A DNA stretch of 64,000 nt from Arthrobacter sp. Alg241-R88. Its GTDB lineage: Bacteria > Actinomycetota > Actinomycetes > Actinomycetales > Micrococcaceae. The DNA lies in assembly GCF_900537115.1 (NCBI RefSeq), contig NZ_UNRG01000006.1, positions 72,547-136,546 of the forward strand, given 5' to 3'. Under the pieces are notes generated by a model, which did not search any database, was not told where the DNA came from, and worked only from the letters and a program-made list of their open reading frames with translations. Shown here piece by piece: positions 26,115 to 37,353 of this stretch. Positions within the stretch are counted from its first letter, which is position 1; each line of letters opens with the position of its first letter. Position numbers and translations under genes: made by a program.

Positions 26115-27143
26115 ATGGCAATGAGTTCGCTTACAGACCATACAAAGCGTCGCCGGCCATTCCGTCGCACACGAAAAATACTTGGCTTTGTCGCTATCAC
26201 TGCGCTGGGCATAACGTTTGCATCCACAGCGGCCAACGCACTGCTGGAACAGCAGGAGAGATCGAGCACTGCCCAATACGGCGAACTAGTGGAGGTCGCG
26301 GGAGGCTCACTGAACGTCGTTCGGGCTGGCACCGAAGGTGGACAGCCCCTGGTCCTGCTCAGCGGCCTGGGCACGATAGCTCCGGCGCTGGACTTCGCCC
26401 CTTTGATCAGGGAACTCGTGGCTTACGACGTCATCGTCGTCGAGCGCTTCGGGTACGGCTACAGCGACCTGAAAGCACGTGATCGGACCGTGGAGAATAT
26501 CAACACCGAGCTCCACGAGGCCCTCTCCTCACTCCACATCGGGAAGCCTTACGTTTTGGCTGGACATTCGATCGCGGGCTTTTACACACTCGACTACGCT
26601 AACCGGTACCCAAACGAAGTATCCGCCGTTATCGGCATAGACCCCACCGTGCCCACCGCCGAGCTGGAGAAGGAATCCGCGGCTGGCGGCGGAATCAATA
26701 TCATCGGGATACTTTCCGCAATTGGCCTGGTCCGGACCTTGGTGTCGGTCGCTCCCGGCGAGGTGGACCCAAAAAGCGACGACTTCACCACAACCGAATT
26801 GGAACGCATGCGGCAAATGACAATCTGGAACTTCGGCAACGCGGCAGTCGCGGACGAAAGCGCCCGAGTCGCCAGCAATGCCGCAGCACTCCACGGAGTG
26901 ACCTACCCTGAGAACACACCCGTTCTTCACTTCCTCGCCAGTGACAGTGTGACCACCTTGCCGAACTGGCTCGAGTCGCACAAGAACCAGCTAAAGAGCG
27001 TCAACCGCCACGAAATCGTCGAGCTCAAGGGCCTGCATAACCTGCACTGGACGCAGTCAGTGGCCATGGCTCAGAAGATCACACAATTCCTTCAGGACAC
27101 TGACAGAAACGGCCAGCCGGAGAACAAGGAACAGTCCTCCTAG
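26115..27143 (+). CDS. Membrane-anchored or exported alpha/beta hydrolase
   Basis: An alpha/beta-hydrolase of 342 residues with a basic N-terminus (TKRRRPFRRTRK) and one hydrophobic segment (ILGFVAITALGITFASTA), suggesting a signal anchor. The nucleophile elbow is GHSIAG, an oxyanion-type segment LLSGLGT precedes it, and the His is in GLHNLHW; the acid residue is not clear. Start at 26115 (MAMSSL) follows GGAG; an earlier in-frame ATG at 25959 lies inside repeat copy B. It is followed on the same strand by the LURP-one-like gene after 87 bases. Substrate unknown. Confidence 0.78.
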   Translation: MAMSSLTDHTKRRRPFRRTRKILGFVAITALGITFASTAANALLEQQERSSTAQYGELVEVAGGSLNVVRAGTEGGQPLVLLSGLGTIAPALDFAPLIRELVAYDVIVVERFGYGYSDLKARDRTVENINTELHEALSSLHIGKPYVLAGHSIAGFYTLDYANRYPNEVSAVIGIDPTVPTAELEKESAAGGGINIIGILSAIGLVRTLVSVAPGEVDPKSDDFTTTELERMRQMTIWNFGNAAVADESARVASNAAALHGVTYPENTPVLHFLASDSVTTLPNWLESHKNQLKSVNRHEIVELKGLHNLHWTQSVAMAQKITQFLQDTDRNGQPENKEQSS

Positions 27144-27230
27144 CAGGAGCTAGTGAAAGCCAGGCAGACAACATAGCATCAGGCGAACCTCGAATTATTT
27201 GAGACCGCCCCAACCACGGAGGACGCACCC

Positions 27231-27827
27231 ATGACAGAACTTGCAGAGCGCATCGAGCAGTTCACCGTGACTCAGAAGCTCACGTTGATGGTCAATCGCT
27301 ATGAGATACGTTCCGTCGCCGGAGACGGGCAACCTGGGCACCTGCTCGCCGTCGCCCAGCAGAAGCGGGCCGCTTTCAAGGAACAGGTGACCTTCTACCA
27401 GGACGAGTCAAGGACCCTGCCGCTTTTCTCCTTCAAGGCCCGGCAACGCCTCGACCTCGGCGCCACATACGACGTGCTGGACGCCAATGGACAAGCGATC
27501 GGCAGCTTCCGGAAAGACTTTGGCAAGTCCCTGCTGCGGTCCACCTGGCACCTCGAAGCGTCCGGACTCAAGGTCACCGGAAGTGAGCGCAGCCTCGGGG
27601 TGGCCATCGGCCGGCGTATCTGGGAAGCGACGCCTATCGGTGATGCGGTCCCTTCGCCCTTCCGTTTCCACTTCGACTTTGTGGACTCGAACGGAGAAGT
27701 GCTCATGACATCAGAACGGGGACGGTCCCTGCGCGACCGCTACCTCATCACCCTTCCAGGCGCACGACTCGACGGCCGGGTTGCGGCTGCGATGGCAGTG
27801 GCACTGGATGCTCTCCAGTCCCGGTAG
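27231..27827 (+). CDS. LURP-one-related (Tubby C-terminal/scramblase-like) protein
   Basis: A 198-residue protein matching the LURP-one-related fold, a beta-barrel around a central helix shared with Tubby and phospholipid scramblases. Typical features are the early YEIRSVAG strand, the repeated strand pattern with F-x-D-x-x-G turns, and a hydrophobic C-terminal helix (RVAAAMAVALDALQ). Bacterial members have no agreed role; lipid or membrane association is proposed for the fold. GGAGG precedes the ATG. Same strand as the hydrolase before it. Confidence 0.75.
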   Translation: MTELAERIEQFTVTQKLTLMVNRYEIRSVAGDGQPGHLLAVAQQKRAAFKEQVTFYQDESRTLPLFSFKARQRLDLGATYDVLDANGQAIGSFRKDFGKSLLRSTWHLEASGLKVTGSERSLGVAIGRRIWEATPIGDAVPSPFRFHFDFVDSNGEVLMTSERGRSLRDRYLITLPGARLDGRVAAAMAVALDALQSR

Positions 27828-27919
27828 AGCAGTCGATTCCTCCAACGGTGAGGACGGGAAAAATCCACGAGAGTGCGGGTCCGGGCGGGCGGCCGCTGCA
27901 GCTGGCCCGGACGCATCAG

Positions 27920-30379
<2,460 letters not shown>

Positions 30380-30700
30380 CTAGTGCGCTGCACCCAGCTC
30401 GATGAGCAGGACACCGCCGATGATGAGCCCCAGCCCGAGCATCATGATGGGGGTGATCGTCTCCTTGAAGAAGACCCGGCTGGCGAGGGCGGTCAGCGCG
30501 ACGCCGGCCGCGGCCCAGATGCCGTAAGCAACCCCGAGGCTCATTCCCTGGTCCAAGGTTAGGGTGAGGAGCGTGAACGCCAGGAAGTACCCGACGCCGA
30601 CAGGTAAGTACCAGCGTCGCTTACCTGCGGATGCGACGCGCAGGAACAGGGTGGCGGTCACCTCGGTCAGGATTGCCCCAGCCAGCAACAGCCACATCAT
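30380..30700 (-). CDS. Small multidrug resistance (SMR) efflux subunit, second of a pair
   Basis: A 106-residue four-helix SMR protein. The membrane-embedded Glu needed for proton/drug exchange is in LLAGAILTEVTATLFLR, and the TM3 segment is GVAYGIWAAAGVALTA. Its start overlaps the stop of the upstream SMR gene by four bases (30697-30700), the usual arrangement of two-component SMR pumps that work as heterodimers. No guanidine riboswitch is visible upstream, so a guanidinium exporter role is not supported. Confidence 0.92.
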   Translation of the reverse strand: MMWLLLAGAILTEVTATLFLRVASAGKRRWYLPVGVGYFLAFTLLTLTLDQGMSLGVAYGIWAAAGVALTALASRVFFKETITPIMMLGLGLIIGGVLLIELGAAH

Positions 30701-31053
30701 GAGCGGGCCATTTCTTTTGCCGGTTCTTTTGCAGGCTCTTTATGTGACCCGAGTTCCACGCAGAGGACGCCGGCGATGACCATGGCGACGCCGATCATCA
30801 TCACCGGCGTCAACGCTTCGCCAAAGATGAGGGCGGCCAGCAGCACCGTGAGGGTCACTCCCAACGCAGCCCAGATACCGTAGGCAACGCCGAGTCCCAG
30901 GCCTTTGCGGAGGACCGCCGCGAGAAAAGCAAAGGAAGCGGAATAACCGAGAACAACCACGACGAAGAATGCAGGATTCTCCAACGCCGCTTTCAAGGAG
31001 AGGGACGCCGTCACCTCACTCAGGATGGCACCGGCGAGGAGAAACCACTTCAT
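30697..31053 (-). CDS. SMR efflux subunit, first of a pair
   Basis: A 118-residue SMR protein with the conserved Glu in LLAGAILSEVTASLSLK and TM3 GVAYGIWAALGVTLTV. The C-terminus carries a short polar tail with KEPAKEPAKE repeats, absent from its partner. Start at 31053 (MKWFLL) is used because it matches the family N-terminus and has CAAGGA upstream; the frame continues to 31224. Works with the overlapping downstream SMR gene. Confidence 0.92.
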   Translation of the reverse strand: MKWFLLAGAILSEVTASLSLKAALENPAFFVVVVLGYSASFAFLAAVLRKGLGLGVAYGIWAALGVTLTVLLAALIFGEALTPVMMIGVAMVIAGVLCVELGSHKEPAKEPAKEMARS

Positions 31054-31123
31054 GAGATTAGTCCTTGAGATTCGTTGGGGCTTGGTCCCCGTGAATGCAA
31101 CGGCGCCAATGCTGCTGGTGTTC

Positions 31124-31163
31124 CCGGGCTTCCCACCCCGGCGACAACAGGTGGGAAGCCCGG
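31124..31163. terminator. Hairpin between isochorismatase-type gene and SMR pair
   Basis: Perfect 14-bp arms at 31124-31137 and 31150-31163 with a 12-nt loop, just downstream of the hydrolase stop on the minus strand. No T-run, so either a weak terminator or an mRNA-end stabiliser. Confidence 0.6.
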
Positions 31164-31171
31164 ACGCTGGC

Positions 31172-31810
31172 TTAAGCCTGGGGGACGAGCTCCAACCCGG
31201 CGACTGCTGAGCTCCCGAGATCACTCCTGGTGAGGGCCTGCTGCGAGGACAGTGCGTTGGTCCACGTGTCAGTATCGGCTACTGCTGCCCAGTTCGAGTT
31301 CAGCAGCGCGAGCAGCGTCGTGTGCACGGTCTTCGCGTCGGCGGAACCGGCATGGTTGGCAAGGTTGATGGCACCGGTGGCGTCTGAAAGGACTTCCGTG
31401 GTGAAGCCAAGGAACTCTGCCTCCACGGCGGAGGCGAGCACGCAGTTGTTGGTCATGTAGCCCGCCAAGGTGACCGTGTCGACGTCGTGCTTCCGCAGCC
31501 ATTCAGCGAGGTCCGTACCGGCGTATACGGAACCATACTGCTTAACCACCGACTTCCATTCGATAGTTTTGCGGCGTTCAATCTCGGGGTGCAGCCCGAA
31601 GCCCGGCGTGCCGGGCGCGAAGACGGGCGCATCTTCGCCGGCAGAGTGTTGGATGACGGCAGTCGGAATGCCCGCGGCGGTGGCTGCATCCACTGCCCGC
31701 GCAATCATGGGGAGGGACTCCTGGTGCGGCGGGTACTGGATTTCGAGGGGGCCGCCAAAGTACTGCTGCTGCACGTCAATGAGGATGAGGGCGCGGTGGG
31801 GTGTGCTCAT
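31172..31810 (-). CDS. Isochorismatase-family cysteine hydrolase
   Basis: A 212-residue hydrolase with the Asp-Lys-Cys triad of the isochorismatase/nicotinamidase family: Asp in LILIDVQQQYF, Lys in TIEWKSVVKQYGSVY region, Cys in GYMTNNCVLASAVEA. Family members hydrolyse amides or enol ethers (nicotinamide, N-carbamoylsarcosine, isochorismate); which applies here cannot be told. It is divergent from a GlxA-type AraC regulator across a 136-base gap, a pairing that suggests the regulator controls it. Confidence 0.88.
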   Translation of the reverse strand: MSTPHRALILIDVQQQYFGGPLEIQYPPHQESLPMIARAVDAATAAGIPTAVIQHSAGEDAPVFAPGTPGFGLHPEIERRKTIEWKSVVKQYGSVYAGTDLAEWLRKHDVDTVTLAGYMTNNCVLASAVEAEFLGFTTEVLSDATGAINLANHAGSADAKTVHTTLLALLNSNWAAVADTDTWTNALSSQQALTRSDLGSSAVAGLELVPQA

Positions 31811-31946
31811 GGTTGTTTTCTCCCGGATGGTGACTTTTGGCCGCCGATTGGCAACTTCTCAAGTCTTCCCGGTGCCTATCGGAGCCACCAGTGGCACGAA
31901 GGCAGTTATACGATGGATTCGGGCCAAGCTAGCGAAGGGCGTCAGA

Positions 31947-32912
31947 ATGAGGATTGCGGTCTACGCTTTCGACGGGGCGACGATGTTTCACCTTGCTGTT
32001 CCGCAGATGGTTTTTGACGAAGTGGCTCGTCAAGGCCTTGCCGAGTGGAAGACCTTTCTTTTCTCCGACCAGGAAGGCGAGGTCACAACCGCTGAGGGCT
32101 ACCGGCTGGGCGAGGTGAAAGGGCCGGAGGCAGCGGAAGAGGCTGACGTCGTGGTGGTGCCCTCGTGGTTCGACGACGGTCGCGTCCTCAGCGATTCGCT
32201 GCGGCAGGTGCTTCAAGGAGCACATGGGCGTGCGGTGCCCATCTTGGGGTTGTGCCTTGGTGCGATTCCCGTTGCCGACGCCGGCTTGCTCGCCGGGCGC
32301 CGGGCCGTCACGCACTGGCAGGCTTTTGATTCCCTTGCCGGGCGGCACCCGGATATCGCCCTTGATCAGTCGGTGCTCTACATCGACCACGGTGACGTCC
32401 TCACCTCCGCCGGCACCGCCTCCGCCCTGGACGCCTGCTTGCACCTTGTGCGTACCAAGCTTGGAGCGGAGGCGGCGAACCAGGTGGCACGCAGCCTTGT
32501 CATCGCTCCGCACCGGGAAGGCGGACAGGCGCAGTACATAGAGCACCCCGTGCCGGAGCGCTCCACCGACGATCCAATCTCGCGCCTGCTCGAATGGACC
32601 CTGGGCCGCCTGGGTGAACCGCTCTCCATCGACCGGCTCGCCGCGCAGGCGCACCTAAGCCGCCGCACCTTTGTCCGCGCATTCCGGGCAGCGACGGGGA
32701 CGACGCCGGCCGCCTGGATCCGCGCCCGCCGCCTGGACGCAGCCCGGCGGCTGCTCGAGACCACTGATCTTTCGATCGACCAGATATCTGCCGACTGCGG
32801 ATTCGGCAACGCCGTCACCCTCCGGCAGAATTTTGCAGCCGCCTTCTCCACGACGCCAACGGAGTACAGGCGCCATTTTGACGCCCGGGTTGGGTCAGCG
32901 GGCTCGCCCTGA
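31947..32912 (+). CDS. GlxA-family transcriptional regulator (DJ-1/PfpI domain plus AraC HTH)
   Basis: A 321-residue regulator: N-terminal DJ-1/PfpI-like domain (about 1-185; ILGLCLGAIPVADAGLLAGR contains the nucleophile-elbow Cys) and C-terminal AraC domain with two helix-turn-helix motifs (AAQAHLSRRTFVRAFRAATG and DQISADCGFGNAVTLRQNF). Start at 31947 (MRIAVYAFDG) matches the family; the frame is open upstream to 31470 through the divergent gene and is rejected there. Likely controls the divergent isochorismatase-type hydrolase. Ligand unknown. Confidence 0.92.
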   Translation: MRIAVYAFDGATMFHLAVPQMVFDEVARQGLAEWKTFLFSDQEGEVTTAEGYRLGEVKGPEAAEEADVVVVPSWFDDGRVLSDSLRQVLQGAHGRAVPILGLCLGAIPVADAGLLAGRRAVTHWQAFDSLAGRHPDIALDQSVLYIDHGDVLTSAGTASALDACLHLVRTKLGAEAANQVARSLVIAPHREGGQAQYIEHPVPERSTDDPISRLLEWTLGRLGEPLSIDRLAAQAHLSRRTFVRAFRAATGTTPAAWIRARRLDAARRLLETTDLSIDQISADCGFGNAVTLRQNFAAAFSTTPTEYRRHFDARVGSAGSP

Positions 32913-32919
32913 TCAATAA

Positions 32920-32955
32920 CGCCGGCGAGCGGGCAGCGTGGCCCGCCCGCCGGCG
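32920..32955 (+). terminator. Hairpin after the GlxA-type regulator
   Basis: Arms 32920-32934 and 32941-32955 pair over 15 positions with one mismatch and a 6-nt loop, eight bases after the stop. No T-run. Confidence 0.6.
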
Positions 32956-33029
32956 TCGAACATTGGTTTTCAGGGTCCGCGTCAGTCGACGAGGCCTGCT
33001 GCCCCCGGCTCGATGGGCAGGACACCGGC

Positions 33030-33353
33030 TCAAGTGAGCGGCGAGAGGGGAGTGACGGAAAACGGTACTGCCAATAGCGGTTCGACTTCCTTCACAAACT
33101 CCTTGACGTGGACTTCTTCGTTATGCGCTACGAGGTCTTCGTCACGCGCCCAGCCTTCGAAGAGAACGAAGGTGCCGGGCTGATGTTCGTCAGAGAAAAC
33201 GGTGTATTCCAGGCATCCCGGGTCTTTCCGGCTGAGCGTCTGCAGAGCGTGGAGGGCTTCCTGGAGGTCGGCTTCGTGCCCTGCTTTGGCGATGAAAACG
33301 GGCATGAGCCAGACTTCTGCAGTCTCCTGGCGGATCGGGAGGGGATGTGGCAT
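33030..33353 (-). CDS. Antibiotic biosynthesis monooxygenase-domain protein (YgiN-like)
   Basis: A 107-residue ABM-fold protein. The central part VFIAKAGHEADLQEALHAL, KDPGCLEYTVFSDEHQPG and FVLFEGWARDEDLVAHNEE is typical of small cofactor-free monooxygenases acting on quinols. Dimeric ferredoxin-like barrel expected. Neighbour downstream on the minus strand of a truncated Gfo/Idh/MocA gene but separated by a strong hairpin, so probably its own unit. Confidence 0.85.
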   Translation of the reverse strand: MPHPLPIRQETAEVWLMPVFIAKAGHEADLQEALHALQTLSRKDPGCLEYTVFSDEHQPGTFVLFEGWARDEDLVAHNEEVHVKEFVKEVEPLLAVPFSVTPLSPLT

Positions 33354-33380
33354 CTTGTCTTCCTTGGTTATGGTTTTGAG

Positions 33381-33417
33381 TTTCGGGAGGGACGGCTTTT
33401 GGCCGTCCCTCCCGAAA
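33381..33417. terminator. Perfect 16-bp hairpin between oxidoreductase relic and ABM gene
   Basis: Arms 33381-33396 and 33402-33417 are fully complementary with a TTTTG loop, directly after the stop at 33423 on the minus strand. AT-rich stem base resembles an intrinsic terminator without a long T-run. Confidence 0.7.
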
Positions 33418-33422
33418 ACGGG

Positions 33423-34245
33423 TTAATCGGTGATCTGTGGAACGTCCACCCATGATTCTTTTGCAGCAGATTCGACAATGGCGTCGTCGATGAGGGCCAC
33501 CTGGTAGCCGTCTGCGAAGTTGGGGCTCACGCTGCCGCCTTCTGCAATGGCCTTGAAAAAGTCGTACGCTTCGATGATCTTCGTTTCCCCGTAGCCAATG
33601 CCCAGAGCTGGAATGGGCCAGAGGCCTTCTCCGTAGGGATGGTCCGGGCCGGTGTAAACGGTGCGGAATCCCCGGCGGTCGGCCTGGTCGGAAGCGAAGC
33701 AGACCTGCAGCTCATCGCGCCGTTCGTAGTTGAAGACGATACTGCCATCGGTTCCGTGGATTTCGAAGGTGATGTAGTTGTTCCTTCCGTGGGCGTTGCG
33801 TGTCGCTTCCACGGATCCCACGGCTCCGTTTGCAAACCGGATCATTGTCATGACCTCGTCGTCCACATCAACCTCGCCCCGCGGGCCCTCTCCGCCCCGT
33901 ACGGTGCCGAGCGCATCGGCCCCGCCCGCCTGGAGGGGCCGCTCGGGGATCCAAGTGGACAGGACGGCGTTGACGGCGCTGAACTCGCCGACGAGGTAGC
34001 GGGCCATGTCGAAGACGTGCGTGGCGATATCACCCAGCGCGCCGGAGCCTGCGATCGACTTCTGGAAACGCCAGGACAATGGCGAGTTAGGGTCGGCGCT
34101 CCAGTCCTGCAGGTAGGTGCCGCGGAAGCTGATGACTTTGCCTATTGCACCTTCCTCGATGTACTTTTTGGCCAGCGCGACTGCGGGCGTTCGCCGGTAG
34201 TTGAAGGCGACCATGTGGACGATGTTCTTGTCTTTGATTGTTTCC
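33423..34245 (-). pseudogene. Gfo/Idh/MocA oxidoreductase, N-terminal NAD domain lost
   Basis: The segment encodes a good C-terminal two-thirds of a Gfo/Idh/MocA sugar oxidoreductase (VAFNYRRTPAVALAKKYIEEG, SGALGDIATHVFDMARYLVG, then the beta-sheet domain and a normal stop). The N-terminal Rossmann fold with its GxGxxG and the EKP motif is missing: upstream of about 34245 the frame stays open to 34607 but reads as unrelated sequence, and a membrane-protein frame runs there on the opposite strand. I regard it as truncated by a rearrangement. If translated it could not bind NAD in the normal way. Confidence 0.75.
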
Positions 34246-34506
34246 GCCCTGCTTGGCGTCGGCACGGGCCTGGTCAGCCACTCGTTCTGGGCCGCCGCGG
34301 TTGCAGGCAGCCTGGCTATCGGAGCGACCCTGTGGCTGAGGATGCCGCATTCACCGGCGGCTGCCACAGCAGTCATCGGTACCATGGCAACCACTGGCCA
34401 GGTCGCCTTTGTGGTGTGCTCCGGCATCGCGGCCTGCATCCTCGTCGGGTTCGGAATTCTAGGGTCCCGGCTCCGCGGAGCCACGTATCCCATGTACTGG
34501 ATCTGA
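34213..34506 (+). CDS. Small three-helix membrane protein of unknown function
   Basis: A 97-residue frame with about three hydrophobic segments (FLSLIVSALLGVGTGLVS; AAVAGSLAIGATLWL; VAFVVCSGIAACILVGFGIL) and a C-terminal GATYPMYWI. GAAGG lies five to six bases before the ATG at 34213, but the first 10 codons overlap the end of the truncated oxidoreductase on the other strand, so the 5' end may be a rearrangement product and the true gene may have been longer. No family recognised. Confidence 0.5.
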   Translation: MWTMFLSLIVSALLGVGTGLVSHSFWAAAVAGSLAIGATLWLRMPHSPAAATAVIGTMATTGQVAFVVCSGIAACILVGFGILGSRLRGATYPMYWI

Positions 34507-34662
34507 CAAGGAACGGCAGCCTTCAGAGCCTGACCGCGGACAGCGTAGCCAGCGGGCCCAGTGGCCGGCGGCCACGCTGTCCGGGAACCAGTCCAACCTG
34601 ACTCCATAGGCCTTTTGCTTGTTGTGGTCCATTCCGCGCCCGCTCATAATGTGGCTGTGGGG

Positions 34663-35448
34663 ATGTCGCTGCTCTTTGGCGTCGTGACTGCCAGTGCTTT
34701 GGTGCTGGGGGCCCTCGCCGGTGTGCGCTTTGAGCTGCCCAAGCGCGTCCTGGCTATCATCCTGTCCTTCGCGGCAGGTGCCCTGATCACTGCCCTGACG
34801 TTCGAGTTGTTCGAGGACTCCTTCGAGCGCGGCGGAGTCTGGCGCGCGGGTATTGGCCTGTTCGTTGGTGCCTTGGTGTTCACGGTGTTGAGTGCATTGC
34901 TCGACCGGTGGGCCCAAGCCGGATCCGAGCCGGTTCCCGCGGATGAATACCGGGGCAGTCCCAAGCTCGACACTGACGCCGCTGCCGAGGGCCGTGCCCC
35001 GTCCGCCGCCTCCACCAGGGGTGCGGCGGGCCTGGCTTTGCTGGCTGCCGCCACGCTGGATGGCGTGCCGGAGAATCTCGCCCTCGGCGTCTCGTTGGGT
35101 GAGGGGACCGGCGGCCTGGCGCTGCTGGCCGCGATCTTCGTCTCCAATCTGCCCGAGGCCCTTGTGGGTGCAGCATCAATGCGCAGCCAAGGGATGTCCA
35201 CGGCCGCCGTTATCAGGCTCTGGGGCGTGTGCTCGGTTGTACTGGTCCTTGCCGTCGTGGTTGGTGCCGGCCCGCTCTCCGGCAGCAGCCCCGAGACGAT
35301 CTCGTTGCCGCTGGCCTTCGCGGCTGGAGCGGTGATCGCCGCCCTCGCGGACACCATAATGCCCGAGGCGTTTGAACATGGGGGACCGGCAGTTGCATTG
35401 AGCACGGCGGCCGGGTTCGTGGTTTCGTTCCTGTTGTCCCTGGCGTAG
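34663..35448 (+). CDS. ZIP-family metal transporter
   Basis: Membrane protein of about 261 residues of the ZIP family, which imports zinc or related divalent metals. The metal-binding helices are visible as LLAAATLDGVPENLALGVSLG (TM4, where many ZIPs have HNxPEG) and AAIFVSNLPEALVGAASM (TM5). The TM4 His of the usual motif is replaced by Asp (DGVPEN). A loop rich in Ala, Glu and Asp separates TM3 and TM4. Start at 34663 is a choice among GTG 34651/34657 and this ATG; no strong ribosome site is present. Confidence 0.85.
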   Translation: MSLLFGVVTASALVLGALAGVRFELPKRVLAIILSFAAGALITALTFELFEDSFERGGVWRAGIGLFVGALVFTVLSALLDRWAQAGSEPVPADEYRGSPKLDTDAAAEGRAPSAASTRGAAGLALLAAATLDGVPENLALGVSLGEGTGGLALLAAIFVSNLPEALVGAASMRSQGMSTAAVIRLWGVCSVVLVLAVVVGAGPLSGSSPETISLPLAFAAGAVIAALADTIMPEAFEHGGPAVALSTAAGFVVSFLLSLA

Positions 35449-35607
35449 GAGCCGCTGCCGGTTCGTACCCGGCGGCACCCGGGGCCCCCAAATACGCTGT
35501 CCGAGAACCGCCCCAACTTCTCCTGCGCATCCACCGGCCCACCCCAGCCGCCGGACGTAAACTGACCTTCGCACCACACCTTGTGGACACTGTGTCAGGA
35601 GCCCCCC

Positions 35608-37353
35608 ATGCTCTGGAAGCTGCTTGTTGAATACGTCCGGCCGCACCGGAAGCTGCTGGCCGCCGCCGTGGTTTTCCAGTTGGCGCAGTCCATCGCGTCC
35701 CTGTACCTGCCCACCCTGAACGCGGACATCATCGACGAGGGCGTGGCCAAGGGCAACGTCGGGTACATCCTCAGCCTGGGCGGTGTGATGCTTGGGATCA
35801 CCCTGCTGCAGATCGTCTGCGCCGTGATCGCGGTCTACTTCGCGGCAAAGGCGGCGATGGGCGTGGGCCGGGACCTCCGGGTCGCCATCTTCACAAGGGT
35901 GGGTGACTTCTCCGAGCAGGAGGTCACCAAGTTCGGCGCGCCCAGCCTCATCACCAGGTCCACCAACGACGTCCAGCAGGTCCAGCAGCTGGTGCTGATG
36001 TCCGCCACCATGCTGGTCACCGCACCCATGCTCAGCATCGGCGGCGTGATCATGGCCGTGCGGCAGGACGCGCAGCTGTCCTGGCTGATCGCCGTCGCCG
36101 TCCCGGTGCTGCTGATCGGCGTCGGCCTGATCACCGTCCGGATGGTGCCGCTGTTCCGCAAGATGCAGAAGCGGATCGACACCGTGAACCGGGTCCTCCG
36201 CGAGCAGCTCACCGGCATCCGCGTGGTGCGCGCCTTCGTCCGCGAGGACATCGAGACCGAGCGCTTCGCCCGTGCCAACGAGGACGTCACGGACACCGCC
36301 CTGCGCGCCGGCCGGCTCATGGCGCTCGCCTTCCCCGTGGTGATGCTGGTCCTGAACGTCTCGTCCGTGGCCGTGATCTGGTTCGGCTCGTTCCGCATCC
36401 AGGACGGCTCCATGCAGGTGGGCACGCTCATCGCGTTCCTGAGCTACCTGCTGCAGATCCTGATGTCCGTCATGATGGCCACGTTCATGGCCGTGATGAT
36501 CCCGCGCGCCGCGGTGTCCGGGGACCGGATCGGGGAGGTGCTGCGGACCGAGTCGAGCGTCCGGCCGCCGCTTCATCCCGTGAGTACGACGGCGGGACAG
36601 GACGGACGTCCCGGCGAGCTGGAAATGCGCGACGTCGGATTCGCCTACCCGGGTGCCGATCAGCCGGTCCTCACCGGGATCAGCTTCACCGCCAAAGCAG
36701 GGCAGACGACGGCGATCATCGGCAGCACCGGCGCCGGCAAAACCACCCTGGTGAACCTCATGCCCCGGCTCTTCGACGCCACGGAAGGCTCGGTCCGGAT
36801 GAACGGCGTGGACGTCCGCGAGCTGCACCCGGACCTGCTCTGGGGGCACATCGGCCTGGTCCCGCAGCGGCCCTACCTGTTCAGCGGCACCGTCCGCAGC
36901 AACCTGCTCTACGGCAAACCGGACGCCACCGAGGACGAGCTCTGGACCGCCTTGGAGATCGCCCAGGCCCGCGATTTCGTGGAGCGGATGGAGGAGGGGC
37001 TGGACGCGCCCATCAGCCAGGGCGGCACCAACGTCTCCGGCGGGCAGCGGCAGCGGCTGGCCATCGCCAGGGCCCTGGTGAAGCGGCCCGAGCTGTACAT
37101 CTTCGACGACTCGTTCTCCTCGCTGGACACCGGCACCGATGCCCGGCTCCGGCAGGCCCTCAAGCGCAGCACCGCCGGCGCCACGCTGGTGATCATCGCC
37201 CAGCGCGTCTCCAGCATCGTGGACGCGGACCAGATTTTAGTGCTCGACGACGGCAGGATCGTCGGGCGCGGAACGCACCGGGAGCTGCTGGAGACGTCCG
37301 AGACGTACCGCGAGATCGTCTCCTCCCAGCTGGCAGCGGAGGAGACGGTATGA
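35608..37353 (+). CDS. Heterodimeric ABC exporter, half with degenerate catalytic residue
   Basis: A type-I ABC exporter half-transporter of 581 residues: six helices then the nucleotide-binding domain. Walker A is GSTGAGKTTL (about 371-380), the signature VSGGQRQ is canonical (about 475), but Walker B ends IFDDS rather than LDE, so the catalytic Glu is Asp. This is the pattern of the non-catalytic partner in heterodimeric exporters such as BmrC/BmrD and TM287/288. Start at 35608 follows CAGGAG. Its stop overlaps the start of the partner gene by four bases. Substrate unknown; drugs or lipids are usual. Confidence 0.92.
   Translation: MLWKLLVEYVRPHRKLLAAAVVFQLAQSIASLYLPTLNADIIDEGVAKGNVGYILSLGGVMLGITLLQIVCAVIAVYFAAKAAMGVGRDLRVAIFTRVGDFSEQEVTKFGAPSLITRSTNDVQQVQQLVLMSATMLVTAPMLSIGGVIMAVRQDAQLSWLIAVAVPVLLIGVGLITVRMVPLFRKMQKRIDTVNRVLREQLTGIRVVRAFVREDIETERFARANEDVTDTALRAGRLMALAFPVVMLVLNVSSVAVIWFGSFRIQDGSMQVGTLIAFLSYLLQILMSVMMATFMAVMIPRAAVSGDRIGEVLRTESSVRPPLHPVSTTAGQDGRPGELEMRDVGFAYPGADQPVLTGISFTAKAGQTTAIIGSTGAGKTTLVNLMPRLFDATEGSVRMNGVDVRELHPDLLWGHIGLVPQRPYLFSGTVRSNLLYGKPDATEDELWTALEIAQARDFVERMEEGLDAPISQGGTNVSGGQRQRLAIARALVKRPELYIFDDSFSSLDTGTDARLRQALKRSTAGATLVIIAQRVSSIVDADQILVLDDGRIVGRGTHRELLETSETYREIVSSQLAAEETV

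Noticed and set aside
34246-34607. N-terminal extension of the Gfo/Idh/MocA gene
   Set aside because: The frame is open but has no Rossmann motif or EKP segment, and reads as the antisense of a membrane-protein frame.
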